In this document: one piece after another, positions 45,086-52,720 of the stretch | Layout: each line of letters begins with the position of its first letter | Numbering within the stretch: the first letter of the stretch is position 1 | From: Amycolatopsis acidiphila | GTDB lineage: Bacteria > Actinomycetota > Actinomycetes > Mycobacteriales > Pseudonocardiaceae | Direction of reading: 5' to 3' | Assembly (NCBI RefSeq): GCF_021391495.1 | Contig: NZ_CP090063.1 | Location: 1,178,001 to 1,242,000 of the forward strand | Length of the DNA: 64,000 bases | Notes under the pieces: model-generated | Database searches by the model: none | What the model saw: only the letters and a program-made list of their open reading frames with translations | What the model was told of the DNA's origin: nothing | Translations under genes and position numbers: made by a program

Positions 45086-46102
45086 CAGTGAGGTGATCTC
45101 ATCAAGTTGTGGTGTTGGACGCCGAAAAAGCGTAGGCAAGGCTATGCGGGCGGGTTGCGGGACGCTGAGCTGAGCCCTGGGAAGACGGGCGGGGAGCCCC
45201 TGGTAAGACTGGATTTGCGAAGATCAAGTCCGGACCAGGAAGCTCCCCGTGATCACCTATCATGCCATCCTCGACGTGCCCGGTGAACTGGCTCAGTACC
45301 TGGGCAGACTGCTGCATGCCGAGCGCCGCCGACGTGGCACCCGCAAGACGACCCGCGCGTTGAGCTGCTTCGCCCAGGCGGTGCTGGGCCTGCGCTGGTT
45401 CCGTCACCACGTCGATGTCACCGCACTGGCCCGTGATCACGGGATCTCGCGCGCCACCGGCTACCGGTACCTGGACGAGGTCATTACCGTCCTCGCCGAT
45501 CAGGCGCCGGATCTGCACGACGCATTGCGGAAAGCCAAAGACGACGGCGTGACCCACCTGATCTTGGACGGCACGGTCTTCTCCGCCGACCGTTCTGGCG
45601 AGCAGGCCACCAGCGTGAAAGGGAAGCAGATCGACGCGTGGTACTCGGGAAAAGCTCACCAGCACGGTGGCAACGTTCAAGCGCTCTCGGCGCCGACCGG
45701 GTTTCCGTTGTGGGTCAGTGACGTCGAGCCCGGCTCGGTCCACGATCTGACCGCGGCCCGGCAGCACGTGCTGGGCGCCTTGTACTGGGCGGCATCGCAA
45801 CTGGATCTGCCGACGCTGGCCGATGGCGGCTACACCGGCGCCGGCATCGGAGTGTTCACCCCGATCCGGCAACCCGCCGAGGGTCACGTCCTTGACATCG
45901 ACAACCGTACCTACAACGCGCTGCTCCGGGGCCTGCGATGTTTGGGCGAACGCGGCTTCGCTCTGCTCACCGGACGCTGGCGAACGCTGAGCCCCATCAC
46001 CGCGAGCCCACGCAAGATCGGTGACATCGTCAAAGCCTCGCTCGTGCTCACCCAGTACGAGCACGGCAAGATCACGTGAAAGTCGCTGAGATCACCTCAC
46101 TG
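45086..46102 (+). mobile_element. IS5-family insertion sequence inside vanH
   Basis: Both ends carry the 16-bp perfect inverted repeat CAGTGAGGTGATCTCA (45086-45101 and, reversed, 46087-46102). Part of it is contributed by the vanH target. If the duplicated target is CA, the mobile part is 45088-46097. It holds one transposase gene (45249-46079). The element is complete, unlike the three IS3 elements in this window, which suggests a recent insertion. Confidence 0.85.
45249..46079 (+). CDS. IS5-family transposase (DDE type)
   Basis: 276 residues, GTG start. N-terminal HTH (VDVTALARDHGISRATGYRY), then the catalytic core: LILDGTVFSADR (first Asp), LPTLADGGYTGAGIGVFTPI (second Asp) and GLRCLGERGFALLTGRW (Glu). 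The frame is unbroken. It ends at the right inverted repeat of the element. Confidence 0.88.
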   Translation: MITYHAILDVPGELAQYLGRLLHAERRRRGTRKTTRALSCFAQAVLGLRWFRHHVDVTALARDHGISRATGYRYLDEVITVLADQAPDLHDALRKAKDDGVTHLILDGTVFSADRSGEQATSVKGKQIDAWYSGKAHQHGGNVQALSAPTGFPLWVSDVEPGSVHDLTAARQHVLGALYWAASQLDLPTLADGGYTGAGIGVFTPIRQPAEGHVLDIDNRTYNALLRGLRCLGERGFALLTGRWRTLSPITASPRKIGDIVKASLVLTQYEHGKIT

Positions 46103-46727
46103 ATGCTGATGCTGATGGTGGTACGAGACGCAAAATCCATTATCAGACGTGCGGATGTTCATGATTACAGGTTGAACGATGTACGCGGGAAAGAACTGCG
46201 CGATCTGACCATCGGGGTAATTGGAACAGGACGTATCGGTGTGGCGGTCATGGACAGGTTGCGCGGCTTTGGCTGCCACGTACTGGCCTATGACAGTCGT
46301 CCCAGGAACTCTGCCAACTACCTTCCTCTCGATGAAGTGCTGCAGCTGAGCGACATTGTCACGCTCCACGTCCCACTGAACGCGGACACGCACCACCTGC
46401 TCAACCGTCGACGTATCGCGCAGATGAAGCACGGTGCGTTCGTCATCAATACCGGGCGCGGTTCACTTCTTGATACCGGCGCCCTCCTGCCGGCGCTGGA
46501 AAGTGGCAGGTTGGGCGGCGCGGCGTTGGACGTCCTCGAAGGAGAGGAAGGGATCTTCTACACCGACTGCCGCAACAAGCCCCTCGAAAGCGGGCCGCTG
46601 TTGCGGCTGCAAAGAATGCCGAACGTGATTGTCAGTCCGCATACCGCCTATTACACGGACCACGCCCTGAGTGACATCGTCGAAAACAGTATGATCAACT
46701 GCTTGAGCTTTGAAAGTGGGAAGCAGC

Positions 46728-47475
46728 ATGGATAGGTTGAAGATCGGAATCATATTCGGGGGAACTACCGAAGAGCATCCCGTCTCCGTCAAGTCTGCGC
46801 AAGAGGTGGCAGGAAACCTCGACGCCGAAAAGTATGAGCCGTTCTGGATCGGGATTACGAAGAGCGGTTCCTGGAAGCTTTGTGACTGCCCTGGAGCAGA
46901 GTGGGAAAACGGCGACTGCCGTCCGGCCGTGCTGTCGCCGGACAGCAGCGTCCGCGGGCTGCTTGTTCTGGAACAGGGACAATACGAAACGATCAGTCTG
47001 GACGTCGTGTTGCCTGTTCTGCACGGCAAGCTGGGCGAGGACGGTGCGATGCAGGGCTTGTTGGAGCTCTCCGGCATCCCGTACGTCGGCTGCGATGTGC
47101 AAAGTTCTACCCTGTGCATGGACAAGTCCCTCACTTACGTCGTCGCCAGAAGCGCTGGAGTCGCAACGCCGAAGTTCTGGACCGTCACGGCGAACGAGAA
47201 TATTGATCCCGGCCAACTCGCCTACCCCGTCTTTGTCAAGCCGGCCCGTTCGGGTTCGTCCTTCGGCGTCAGCAAGGTATCTCCCAAAGAAGAACTGCCG
47301 GGTGCGGTGGAGACCGCACGACAGTACGACTCGAAGGTGTTGATCGAAGAGGCTGTTGTCGGCAGCGAGGTCGGATGTGCGATCTTGGGGAACGACCTGG
47401 ATCTGGTCACGGGCGAGCTGGACCGAGTCGCGCTCTCTCATGGCTTCTTCAGGATCCACCAGGAGAGCGAGCCCG
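46728..47475 (+). pseudogene. vanA: D-Ala-D-Lac ligase VanA, 3' end deleted
   Basis: VanA joins D-Ala and D-Lac to make the depsipeptide that glycopeptides bind poorly. Present: DRLKIGIIFGGTTEEHPVSV, LPVLHGKLGEDGAMQGLLEL, SGIPYVGCDVQSSTLCMDKS, YPVFVKPARSGSSFGVSKV and LDRVALSHGFFRIHQESEPE. Coding ends at about residue 249 of the usual 343, so the C-terminal ATP-site part (VNTMPGFT region) is gone. It joins head-on to the receiver fragment at 47468-47790. No vanX is next to it. Confidence 0.9.
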
Positions 47476-47790
47476 AAGCTCGAAGGGCTTCGTGAGGTAG
47501 TCGTCGGTACCGAGTTCGAACCCGGTGGCCTTGTCGTCGAGCCGGTCGGCAGCGGTGAGCATGAGGATCGGCATGCCGCTGCCGGAGGCGACGATGCTTT
47601 TGGCGACCTCGTCACCGGTAGGTCCGGGAATGTCTCGGTCGAGGACGGCGATGTCGTAGCCGTTGACGCTCAGCAGTTCCAGCGCGGTGTCGCCGTCACC
47701 GGCGATGTCTGCCGCGATCGCTTCCAGGCGCAGGCCATCGCGGATGGCCTCTGCCATGTAGGGTTCGTCCTCGACGATCAACACACGCAT
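47468..47790 (-). pseudogene. VanR-like response regulator, receiver domain only
   Basis: Begins MRVLIVEDEPYMAEAIRDGL at ATG 47790 with the acidic pocket (EDE) and the phosphoryl-acceptor region NGYDIAVLDRDIPGPTGDEV (Asp54 or so). The Thr/Ala and Lys positions are in LMLTAADR and YLTKPFEL. It ends at about residue 107 where it meets vanA, so the whole OmpR-type DNA-binding domain is lost. It was divergent from the vanY-type gene and shared its promoter region. No sensor kinase is present. Confidence 0.8.
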
Positions 47791-47799
47791 GCTCCCCGA

Positions 47800-47952
47800 T
47801 GCTACAAGCCGGCGCATATCGTCGGCATATCGAAAATCAGGTACGTGCTGGCAACACCACGCTGCCTTGGCTGGGAGGCATGTCCTACAGCGAACCAGCA
47901 CGAACGGCGGGTCGCACCCGGTTGCTGGCGTCCTCGTCCTCCTCGGCCGTCC
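47800..47952 (+). repeat. promoter/leader direct repeat, copy 2 (vanY)
   Basis: Partner of 44602-44758. Here it sits where it seems native, between the divergent response-regulator start and the carboxypeptidase gene, and extends into the first 24 codons of the latter. This suggests copy 1 was derived from it. The near-repeat ATATCG-TCGGC-ATATCG at its start is a candidate VanR box. Confidence 0.8.
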
Positions 47953-48416
47953 GGCGCGCCCTCGGCAAGGCACACGGCGCTGTCCCCGACCCCGTGACGG
48001 TCTTCGACGACGAGATTCCGGCCGTGGGCAACCTCGATCCCGATCTGCTCGGTGCCCTGCGCCGAGCTGCGACCGATGCCGCGGACGACGGGGTCGAGAT
48101 CTTCGTCAACGGTGGCTGGCGTTGCCGGGAGTACCAGGAACAACTACTCCGCGAGGCGGTCTCGAAGTACGGCTCGGAAGAGGAAGCTGCCCGATGGGTG
48201 TCGACCCCCGACAGGTCTGCTCATGTGTTGGGGGCGGCGGTGGACATTTGGCCCCCCGATGCCAAGGCGTGGCTGTCCGAGCACGGCGCCGGGTACGGGC
48301 TGTGTCAGATCTACCGCAACGAACCCTGGCACTACGAACTGCGCCCCGAAGCCATCGAGGACGGCTGCCCGCCCATGCATGCCGACCCTGCGCAGGATCC
48401 AAGGATACGGCAGTGA
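47880..48416 (+). CDS. vanY: VanY-type D-Ala-D-Ala carboxypeptidase (M15 family)
   Basis: 178 residues. Zinc/catalytic motif SAHVLGAAVD (S-x-H-x-x-G-x-A-x-D) and the second motif NEPWHYELRP are intact. So are VFVNGGWRCREYQEQLLREA-like text near 48100 and the end CPPMHADPAQDP. It would trim D-Ala from peptidoglycan precursors outside the membrane. Oddly, the N terminus (MSYSEPARTAGRTRLLASSS) has no hydrophobic signal or anchor segment, which such enzymes need, so the 5' end may itself be damaged. Confidence 0.82.
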   Translation: MSYSEPARTAGRTRLLASSSSSAVRRALGKAHGAVPDPVTVFDDEIPAVGNLDPDLLGALRRAATDAADDGVEIFVNGGWRCREYQEQLLREAVSKYGSEEEAARWVSTPDRSAHVLGAAVDIWPPDAKAWLSEHGAGYGLCQIYRNEPWHYELRPEAIEDGCPPMHADPAQDPRIRQ

Positions 48417-48748
48417 CCAGGATGCGCGGCATGTTCGAGCCCGGATCGGTCGACCTCCTGCCGCGGCAGGAACATCGCGATCGGACGGCGCTGCCATGGT
48501 CGCGGGGCCGCAATCGCCGCCGGCGCGGAGTGGCTCGGCGGCACGGCGAGGAGCACCGCTCGACGTCGCTGGTCAAATTCCCAATTCCACGTTGCACCAC
48601 GCGGACCGTCCGTCCACAACGGACGACGAGAAGTTCCTGCGCTCGGCAGTGGTGTGAGCAATTCCGGCGCATCCGCGGGGGTGGTCGGCCGTCTGGGGGA
48701 GGGGCTTTTGCATGCGTTCGGTCGAACGATCCATGACTTCGCTGGCGC
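48417..48748. other. 332-bp stretch with no recognisable gene
   Basis: Open frames exist on both strands but show no motif or placed ribosome site. It separates the carboxypeptidase from the convergent TetR gene. No hairpin stands out. Confidence 0.35.
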
Positions 48749-49414
48749 TCAGGCGTATTCGTCGGGGGGATCGGCGGAGCGCACCACTCGCCATGGCCGG
48801 TCAGCTGGGTCCGGTCCCTGCTGGGCGCGCACCTGAAGGCCGTCGAGGAGCAGGTCGACAACGTGTCCATACAGGACGAACCCTTCGTTGCCCACGGCGG
48901 AGCGGGACTCACCCCGGTCCCATCGCTCGTCCTCTGCGGCCACGAGCCCGCAGGTGGTGGCGAAGAATCCCCGCGCCAGTTGCTCGGCATCGGTCAAGCC
49001 TGCGGTGCGGAGCAGGTCGGTGATCTGGCGGGTGAGTGGTGCCGCAGGCCCGGTGTCGGAGGTACACCAAGCCGCCAGCGGGCCGGCGCAGCCCGGGCTG
49101 GTCCATAGGACACCGAACAGCGCGCCGGCCCATCTGCGCAGCCTGATGTCCCAGGCCGTGTCCTCGTCGACAGGGATACGGGGGATGAGCGTGGTGACGC
49201 GAGCGACGACGGCGTGGCGAACAGTGCCGATGTCGCCGAGCCTGTTGTTGATGGTGAAGCGGGCGACACCCAGTTCGCCGGCGAGCCTGTCCATGGTCCA
49301 GCCCATCAGGCCGTGCCGCTGGGTGAGCGCGAGCGCGACCGTGACGATCCGCTCCTCAGTGACCCGGGCGCCCGGGCTGCGTTTGCCTCTGCCTCCACTG
49401 ATGCGCGCGCTCAT
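48749..49414 (-). CDS. TetR-family regulator
   Basis: 221 residues; ATG 49414 overlaps the stop of the small upstream gene (ATGA). HTH region TEERIVTVALALTQRHG, then MDRLAGELGVARFTINNRLG; the C-terminal domain contains FFATTCGLVAAEDERW. Last in a three-gene minus-strand operon with a small protein and a GNAT-like gene. Its ligand and targets are unknown. Confidence 0.8.
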   Translation of the reverse strand: MSARISGGRGKRSPGARVTEERIVTVALALTQRHGLMGWTMDRLAGELGVARFTINNRLGDIGTVRHAVVARVTTLIPRIPVDEDTAWDIRLRRWAGALFGVLWTSPGCAGPLAAWCTSDTGPAAPLTRQITDLLRTAGLTDAEQLARGFFATTCGLVAAEDERWDRGESRSAVGNEGFVLYGHVVDLLLDGLQVRAQQGPDPADRPWRVVRSADPPDEYA

Positions 49415-49788
49415 ACCAGCACCAGGCGTGGCAGCTGGGTCAGAGGGAGAAGACAGCCGGTGCAGAGAGCGGCAGGAACGTCTGTGCGCCGCCGAACCTC
49501 GACATCGGCGATGGGAAAGGTGATTCCGCACAGGCGGATGGCGATGCCCACGACATAGGCGGCCCCGTCGTCGAGGTCGAAATCGAGCTGCATTGGCGCC
49601 GGTGATCGACCGGGAGCCGGGACGAGTTCGTTCATTGTCGCTCGTTGCTGCCGGACTTGGGCTGCCCCTGGCCGATCCGGTGGAGATTCCGCCACCGAAA
49701 CGCCGTGTCCCCTTGCTCCGGGGGGTCCGGCATCGGTGAGGCCGAACCGCCGCACACGGGCCGGAGCAGCCTTGGCGAGACGAGTCAT
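49411..49788 (-). CDS. small hypothetical protein
   Basis: Up to 125 residues from ATG 49788, which overlaps the stop of the GNAT gene (ATGA), or 74 residues from ATG 49635. The C-terminal part (MQLDFDLDDGAAYVVGIAIR, CGITFPIADVEV, LCTGCLLPLTQLP) is the better conserved-looking section. The two possible starts lie in near-identical text (VRQQR-TM), so a small tandem duplication has produced two start regions. I do not recognise the family. Confidence 0.6.
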   Translation of the reverse strand: MTRLAKAAPARVRRFGLTDAGPPGARGHGVSVAESPPDRPGAAQVRQQRATMNELVPAPGRSPAPMQLDFDLDDGAAYVVGIAIRLCGITFPIADVEVRRRTDVPAALCTGCLLPLTQLPRLVLV

Positions 49789-50510
49789 CGTTCGCTGCTG
49801 TCGGACTCGGGCCACCACTGGTCGAGGATCTCCATCCGTGCGTCCAGGAGTGCCGGGTCGCGCAGGTCGATGATGTGCACGCCGTTCCAGCGGCGGAACC
49901 CGATGCCCTCGAGCATCGCCCCGGCGCGCACGCTCGCCAACTCCGCCGCCACCCGGCCGCCTGGGGAGGGGAAGTCCAACGGCGAGACGCGGCACGCGCC
50001 AATCCGCGCATCGGGGGCGAGGATGCGCAGCGCGCTCGCGACCAGTGCGGCGCCCAGGCCGTGCCCGCGCCAGCCCTCGACCAGCTCGACCCGGCGCAGG
50101 ATGACCATCCGCGGTGGCCCGGGGGAGATCTGCTTGTCCAGCTCGGGGTGCAGCTTGCCCTCGTCGGGGTCGATGACGGTCTCGGCGATGAACTCCAGTG
50201 CCCATTCGCCGAGCACGACCGAGTCGAGCAGGTTGCGTTCCTTGGTCAGGTCGGCGATGACCAGGGAGATGTCCCCGACGTGCCGCAGCTCCTCGGGGCA
50301 CACGTCGAGCGGGGAGATGTCGGCGGAGGCGTGCCACTGTTCGGGTTGTTCGTCCTCGTCGTCGATCTGCCACCAGAACCGGCGGTGCGACAGGTTCAAC
50401 TCGATCGACAACGGACTCGCCGGAAGGTCGGGCACCATTGTGATCACGCTCTCTCCGGAGCCGCCGACCGTCACGTCAACGTCTCCTAGCTGCGACTTTG
50501 CTGACACCAC
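49785..50510 (-). CDS. GNAT-like N-acetyltransferase
   Basis: 241 residues with an acetyl-CoA binding segment VELVEGWRGHGLGAALVASA (R/Q-x-x-G-x-G/A type) near residue 145 and a C-terminal substrate part LEGIGFRRWNGVHIIDL. The N-terminal 120 residues are unusual for a simple GNAT (WWQIDDEDEQPEQWHAS). GTG 50510 or 50507 sit almost on an AGGAG; a GTG at 50447 with GGAGA ahead is a good alternative. Acceptor unknown. Confidence 0.65.
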   Translation of the reverse strand: MVSAKSQLGDVDVTVGGSGESVITMVPDLPASPLSIELNLSHRRFWWQIDDEDEQPEQWHASADISPLDVCPEELRHVGDISLVIADLTKERNLLDSVVLGEWALEFIAETVIDPDEGKLHPELDKQISPGPPRMVILRRVELVEGWRGHGLGAALVASALRILAPDARIGACRVSPLDFPSPGGRVAAELASVRAGAMLEGIGFRRWNGVHIIDLRDPALLDARMEILDQWWPESDSSER

Positions 50511-50544
50511 TCCTGAACCTACCGAAGAACCTGCAGGTCAGCTC

Positions 50545-50576
50545 ATGCATTCAACTGCATGTCGTAGCATGCATGC
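50545..50576. promoter_or_regulatory. cluster of ATGCAT/GCATGC palindromes
   Basis: ATGCAT (50545), CTGCAT-GTCGTA-GCATGC and the 10-bp palindrome GCATGCATGC (50567-50576) crowd between the divergent GNAT and XRE genes. Such spaced half sites fit operator sites of a small dimeric XRE protein like the one encoded just downstream. Confidence 0.4.
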
Positions 50577-50623
50577 TCGCTCCAGCATGGCTTTTTGATC
50601 ATGAAGGCACCATCGTGTTGCCG

Positions 50624-50908
50624 ATGCCTGCGAGGATTGCGCCCCAGCACGAATCGGCGGCCAGTGTGCTGGCTCGCCGTATTCGTGCACGGCGGGCCGA
50701 GCTGGGGCTGACCGTCGAACAACTGGCCTTCCGGTCAGGCCTGTCCGTCCGCTACATCGCTTCGCTGGAAGCTCGCGATGTCACGTCGCCGGGCCTGCAG
50801 CCGTTGCTGCAGATCGCTCAGGCGCTGCAACTGGAGAGTGGTGACTTCCTGGGAGGTCTGGCTCCCAACAGTGCAGCGTCCCCACCCGACAGTAAACCGC
50901 ACAAATAG
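50624..50908 (+). CDS. XRE-family HTH regulator
   Basis: 94 residues from ATG 50624 (a GTG at 50615 is possible). The HTH is the XRE type: LARRIRARRAELGLTVEQLA, then SGLSVRYIASLEARDVTSPG and LLQIAQALQLESGDFLGGL. No other domain. Probably controls itself and the divergent GNAT/TetR operon through the palindromes upstream. Confidence 0.8.
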   Translation: MPARIAPQHESAASVLARRIRARRAELGLTVEQLAFRSGLSVRYIASLEARDVTSPGLQPLLQIAQALQLESGDFLGGLAPNSAASPPDSKPHK

Positions 50909-51103
50909 CACTTTAGTTAATTCGTGGTGAAGCCCAACCCTCGCTTTCGAGCCGTATTTCTTTGCGGAACAGAAGGCCGAACGCGGAAGGTACAGCCTCC
51001 TGTACCCCGCTCCGGGTGGTCACGGGAATGACCTTCGAGCGGGCGGCTGGTGAACTCTTCACATCAAGCCAACCGCCTTCTCCCGAAGGGAAAAAGCACC
51101 GCG

Positions 51104-52021
51104 ATGACCATCAACAGCCAAGCGATCGCCGCCGGTCGGCTGGTACGGCGCACCGGATTACGGGGCAGTGTCGGCCGCCGCCCGCTCACCTGGTTCTTCT
51201 CGCTGTCCTTCCTGCTCAGCTGGGTCGCCTGGCTACCTTACGTCTTGTCCGAGGACGGCCTTGGCGTCCTGCACTTCGGCTTCCCGGTCATCTTGGGCAC
51301 CACCCAGTTGCTCGGCGTGCTGCCCGGCGCCTACCTCGGCCCGATCTTGTCGGCATTCGTGGTCACCGCCGCCGCGGACGGCCGCACCGGGCTGCGCCAG
51401 TGGACCGGCCGGCTGGCCAAATGGAAGGTCAGCTGGCGCTGGTATCTCGGGGTGCTGATCAGCGTGCCCGCCGTGCTCACCCTGACCACCGTCGCGGTGG
51501 CCGGCCAGAACCCCATCACGCCCTCGGGCGCGGTCATGGTCGCCTACCTGCCCGGCCTGATCCTCCAGCTGCTCACCACCGGCATCGCCGAGGAGCCCGG
51601 CTGGCGTGACTTCGCCCTGCCTCGCCTGCAAAGCCGGTTCGGTCCGCTGCGCGGCACCCTGATCCTCGGACCGCTGTGGGGCGCCTGGCACCTGCCGCTG
51701 TTCCTGACCCAGTGGGGCGGGCCGCACGTCACGCCGGAGATGCCGCTCGAGTTCATCGGCACCTGCATCGCCTTCAGCATCGTGATGACCTGGGTGTTCA
51801 ACCGTACCGGCGAAAGCCTGCCGCTGGCCATGCTGCTGCACACCAGCGTCAACACCTTCTTCTCCGTCGCCTTCAGCCAGATGTTCCCCACGCTGGACCA
51901 GACGGACACCATCCACGCGTTCCTGATCGGCGCGACCGCCGTGGCGCTGATCCTGCTGGTCGCCACCCGGGGCCGGCTGGGCTACCGGCGACACGTCGAG
52001 GTCTCATCCCAGCCGGACTGA
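51104..52021 (+). CDS. CPBP-family intramembrane glutamic endopeptidase
   Basis: 305 residues, about seven or eight hydrophobic segments. Family motifs in order: EEPGWRDFALPRLQSRFG (EExxxR), LGPLWGAWHLPLFL (FxxxH-type) and the final MLLHTSVNTFF (HxxxN). Such proteases are linked to bacteriocin self-immunity and protein prenyl processing in general. ATG 51104 follows GAAGGGA. The 195 bases before it hold no gene. Confidence 0.85.
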   Translation: MTINSQAIAAGRLVRRTGLRGSVGRRPLTWFFSLSFLLSWVAWLPYVLSEDGLGVLHFGFPVILGTTQLLGVLPGAYLGPILSAFVVTAAADGRTGLRQWTGRLAKWKVSWRWYLGVLISVPAVLTLTTVAVAGQNPITPSGAVMVAYLPGLILQLLTTGIAEEPGWRDFALPRLQSRFGPLRGTLILGPLWGAWHLPLFLTQWGGPHVTPEMPLEFIGTCIAFSIVMTWVFNRTGESLPLAMLLHTSVNTFFSVAFSQMFPTLDQTDTIHAFLIGATAVALILLVATRGRLGYRRHVEVSSQPD

Positions 52022-52041
52022 CACCAGGACCGAAACCGGGC

Positions 52042-52076
52042 GAGCCGGCGCAGCGCATCAGGCGCTGCGCCGGCTC
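52042..52076. terminator. bidirectional terminator hairpin
   Basis: GAGCCGGCGCAGCG and its exact complement at 52063-52076 form a 14-bp GC-rich stem with a 7-nt loop. It lies between the convergent CPBP and response-regulator genes and overlaps the last codons of the latter. Confidence 0.75.
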
Positions 52077-52720
52077 TCGTCCTTGAGATAGTGCAGCACC
52101 GCGGTGACGCGCCGGTCGGCGCGGTCGGTCGGGGCCAGGTCGAGTTTGGCGAAAATACTGCGGATGTGCTTGTGCACCGCGCCCTCGGTCACCACCAGCC
52201 GCTCGGCGATCGCGCTGTTGCCAAGGCCCTCGGCCATCAACGCCAGCACATCGCGTTCCCGCGCGCTCAGCCGCGCCAGCCGGTTGTCCGGCCGCGTCCG
52301 CACCATCAGCTGAGCCACGACCTCGGGGTCGATGGCGGTGCCGCCGCCGGCCACCCGGTGCAGTGCGTCCAGGAACTCCTCGACCCGCCCCACCCGCTCC
52401 TTGAGAAGGTAGCCCAGCCGCGAGCCGCCGTCGGTGAACAGCTCGGTGGCGAACGCCTGCTCGACGTAGGCGGACAGCACCACCACGGCGAGCCCTGGCT
52501 GTCGGCGCCGGGCTTCCACCGCGGCGACGATCCCTTCGTCGGTATGTGTCGGCGGCATCCGAACGTCCACAATCGCCAGATCGGGCGTGTACTCGTCCAC
52601 CGCGACAAGGAAGTCCTCAGCGTTGGCCACTGTGGCCACGACATCAAGAGACTCGGCGCGCAACAGCAGCGCGAGGCCTTCGCGCAGCAGCAGGTCGTCT
52701 TCGGCTATCACAATCCGCAT
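52058..52720 (-). CDS. NarL/FixJ-type response regulator
   Basis: 220 residues. Receiver: MRIVIAEDDLLLREGLALLL with the EDD pocket, DLAIVDVRMPP with the acceptor Asp near residue 52, and YLLKERVG. LuxR-type HTH: LSARERDVLALMAEGLGNSA, IAERLVVTEGAVHKHIRSIF. Its start overlaps the kinase stop by 13 bases; the two form one two-component system. Targets unknown; the small membrane-protein gene divergent from the kinase is a candidate. Confidence 0.9.
   Translation of the reverse strand: MRIVIAEDDLLLREGLALLLRAESLDVVATVANAEDFLVAVDEYTPDLAIVDVRMPPTHTDEGIVAAVEARRRQPGLAVVVLSAYVEQAFATELFTDGGSRLGYLLKERVGRVEEFLDALHRVAGGGTAIDPEVVAQLMVRTRPDNRLARLSARERDVLALMAEGLGNSAIAERLVVTEGAVHKHIRSIFAKLDLAPTDRADRRVTAVLHYLKDESRRSA

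Larger units (their letters stand above)
44764..46735 (+). pseudogene. vanH: D-lactate dehydrogenase VanH, split by an IS5-family element
   Basis: VanH reduces pyruvate to D-lactate for D-Ala-D-Lac synthesis. The 5' part (44764-45087) gives GITIYECGRDEA, ALSRAGVRYIATRIIGYNHL and SPDSVADYT. After the element, 46100-46735 gives LMLMLMVVRDAKSIIRRADV, the NAD motif IGVIGTGRIGVAVMDRLRGF, VTLHVPLNADTHHLL, AFVINTGRGSLLDTGALL and SPHTAYYTDHALSD. Joining 45087 to 46100 restores one frame of 319 residues, nearly the 322 of VanH, so the insertion is its only lesion. The DNA is less GC-rich than its surroundings. Its stop overlaps the vanA start by eight bases. Confidence 0.9.

Noticed and set aside
44764..47475. 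van genes as the self-resistance part of a glycopeptide biosynthetic cluster
   Set aside because: No NRPS, oxygenase or glycosyltransferase genes lie nearby, and the genes are broken.
48417..48748. Possible vanX or vanZ remnant after vanY
   Set aside because: None of the frames shows the VanX zinc motif or VanZ membrane pattern.
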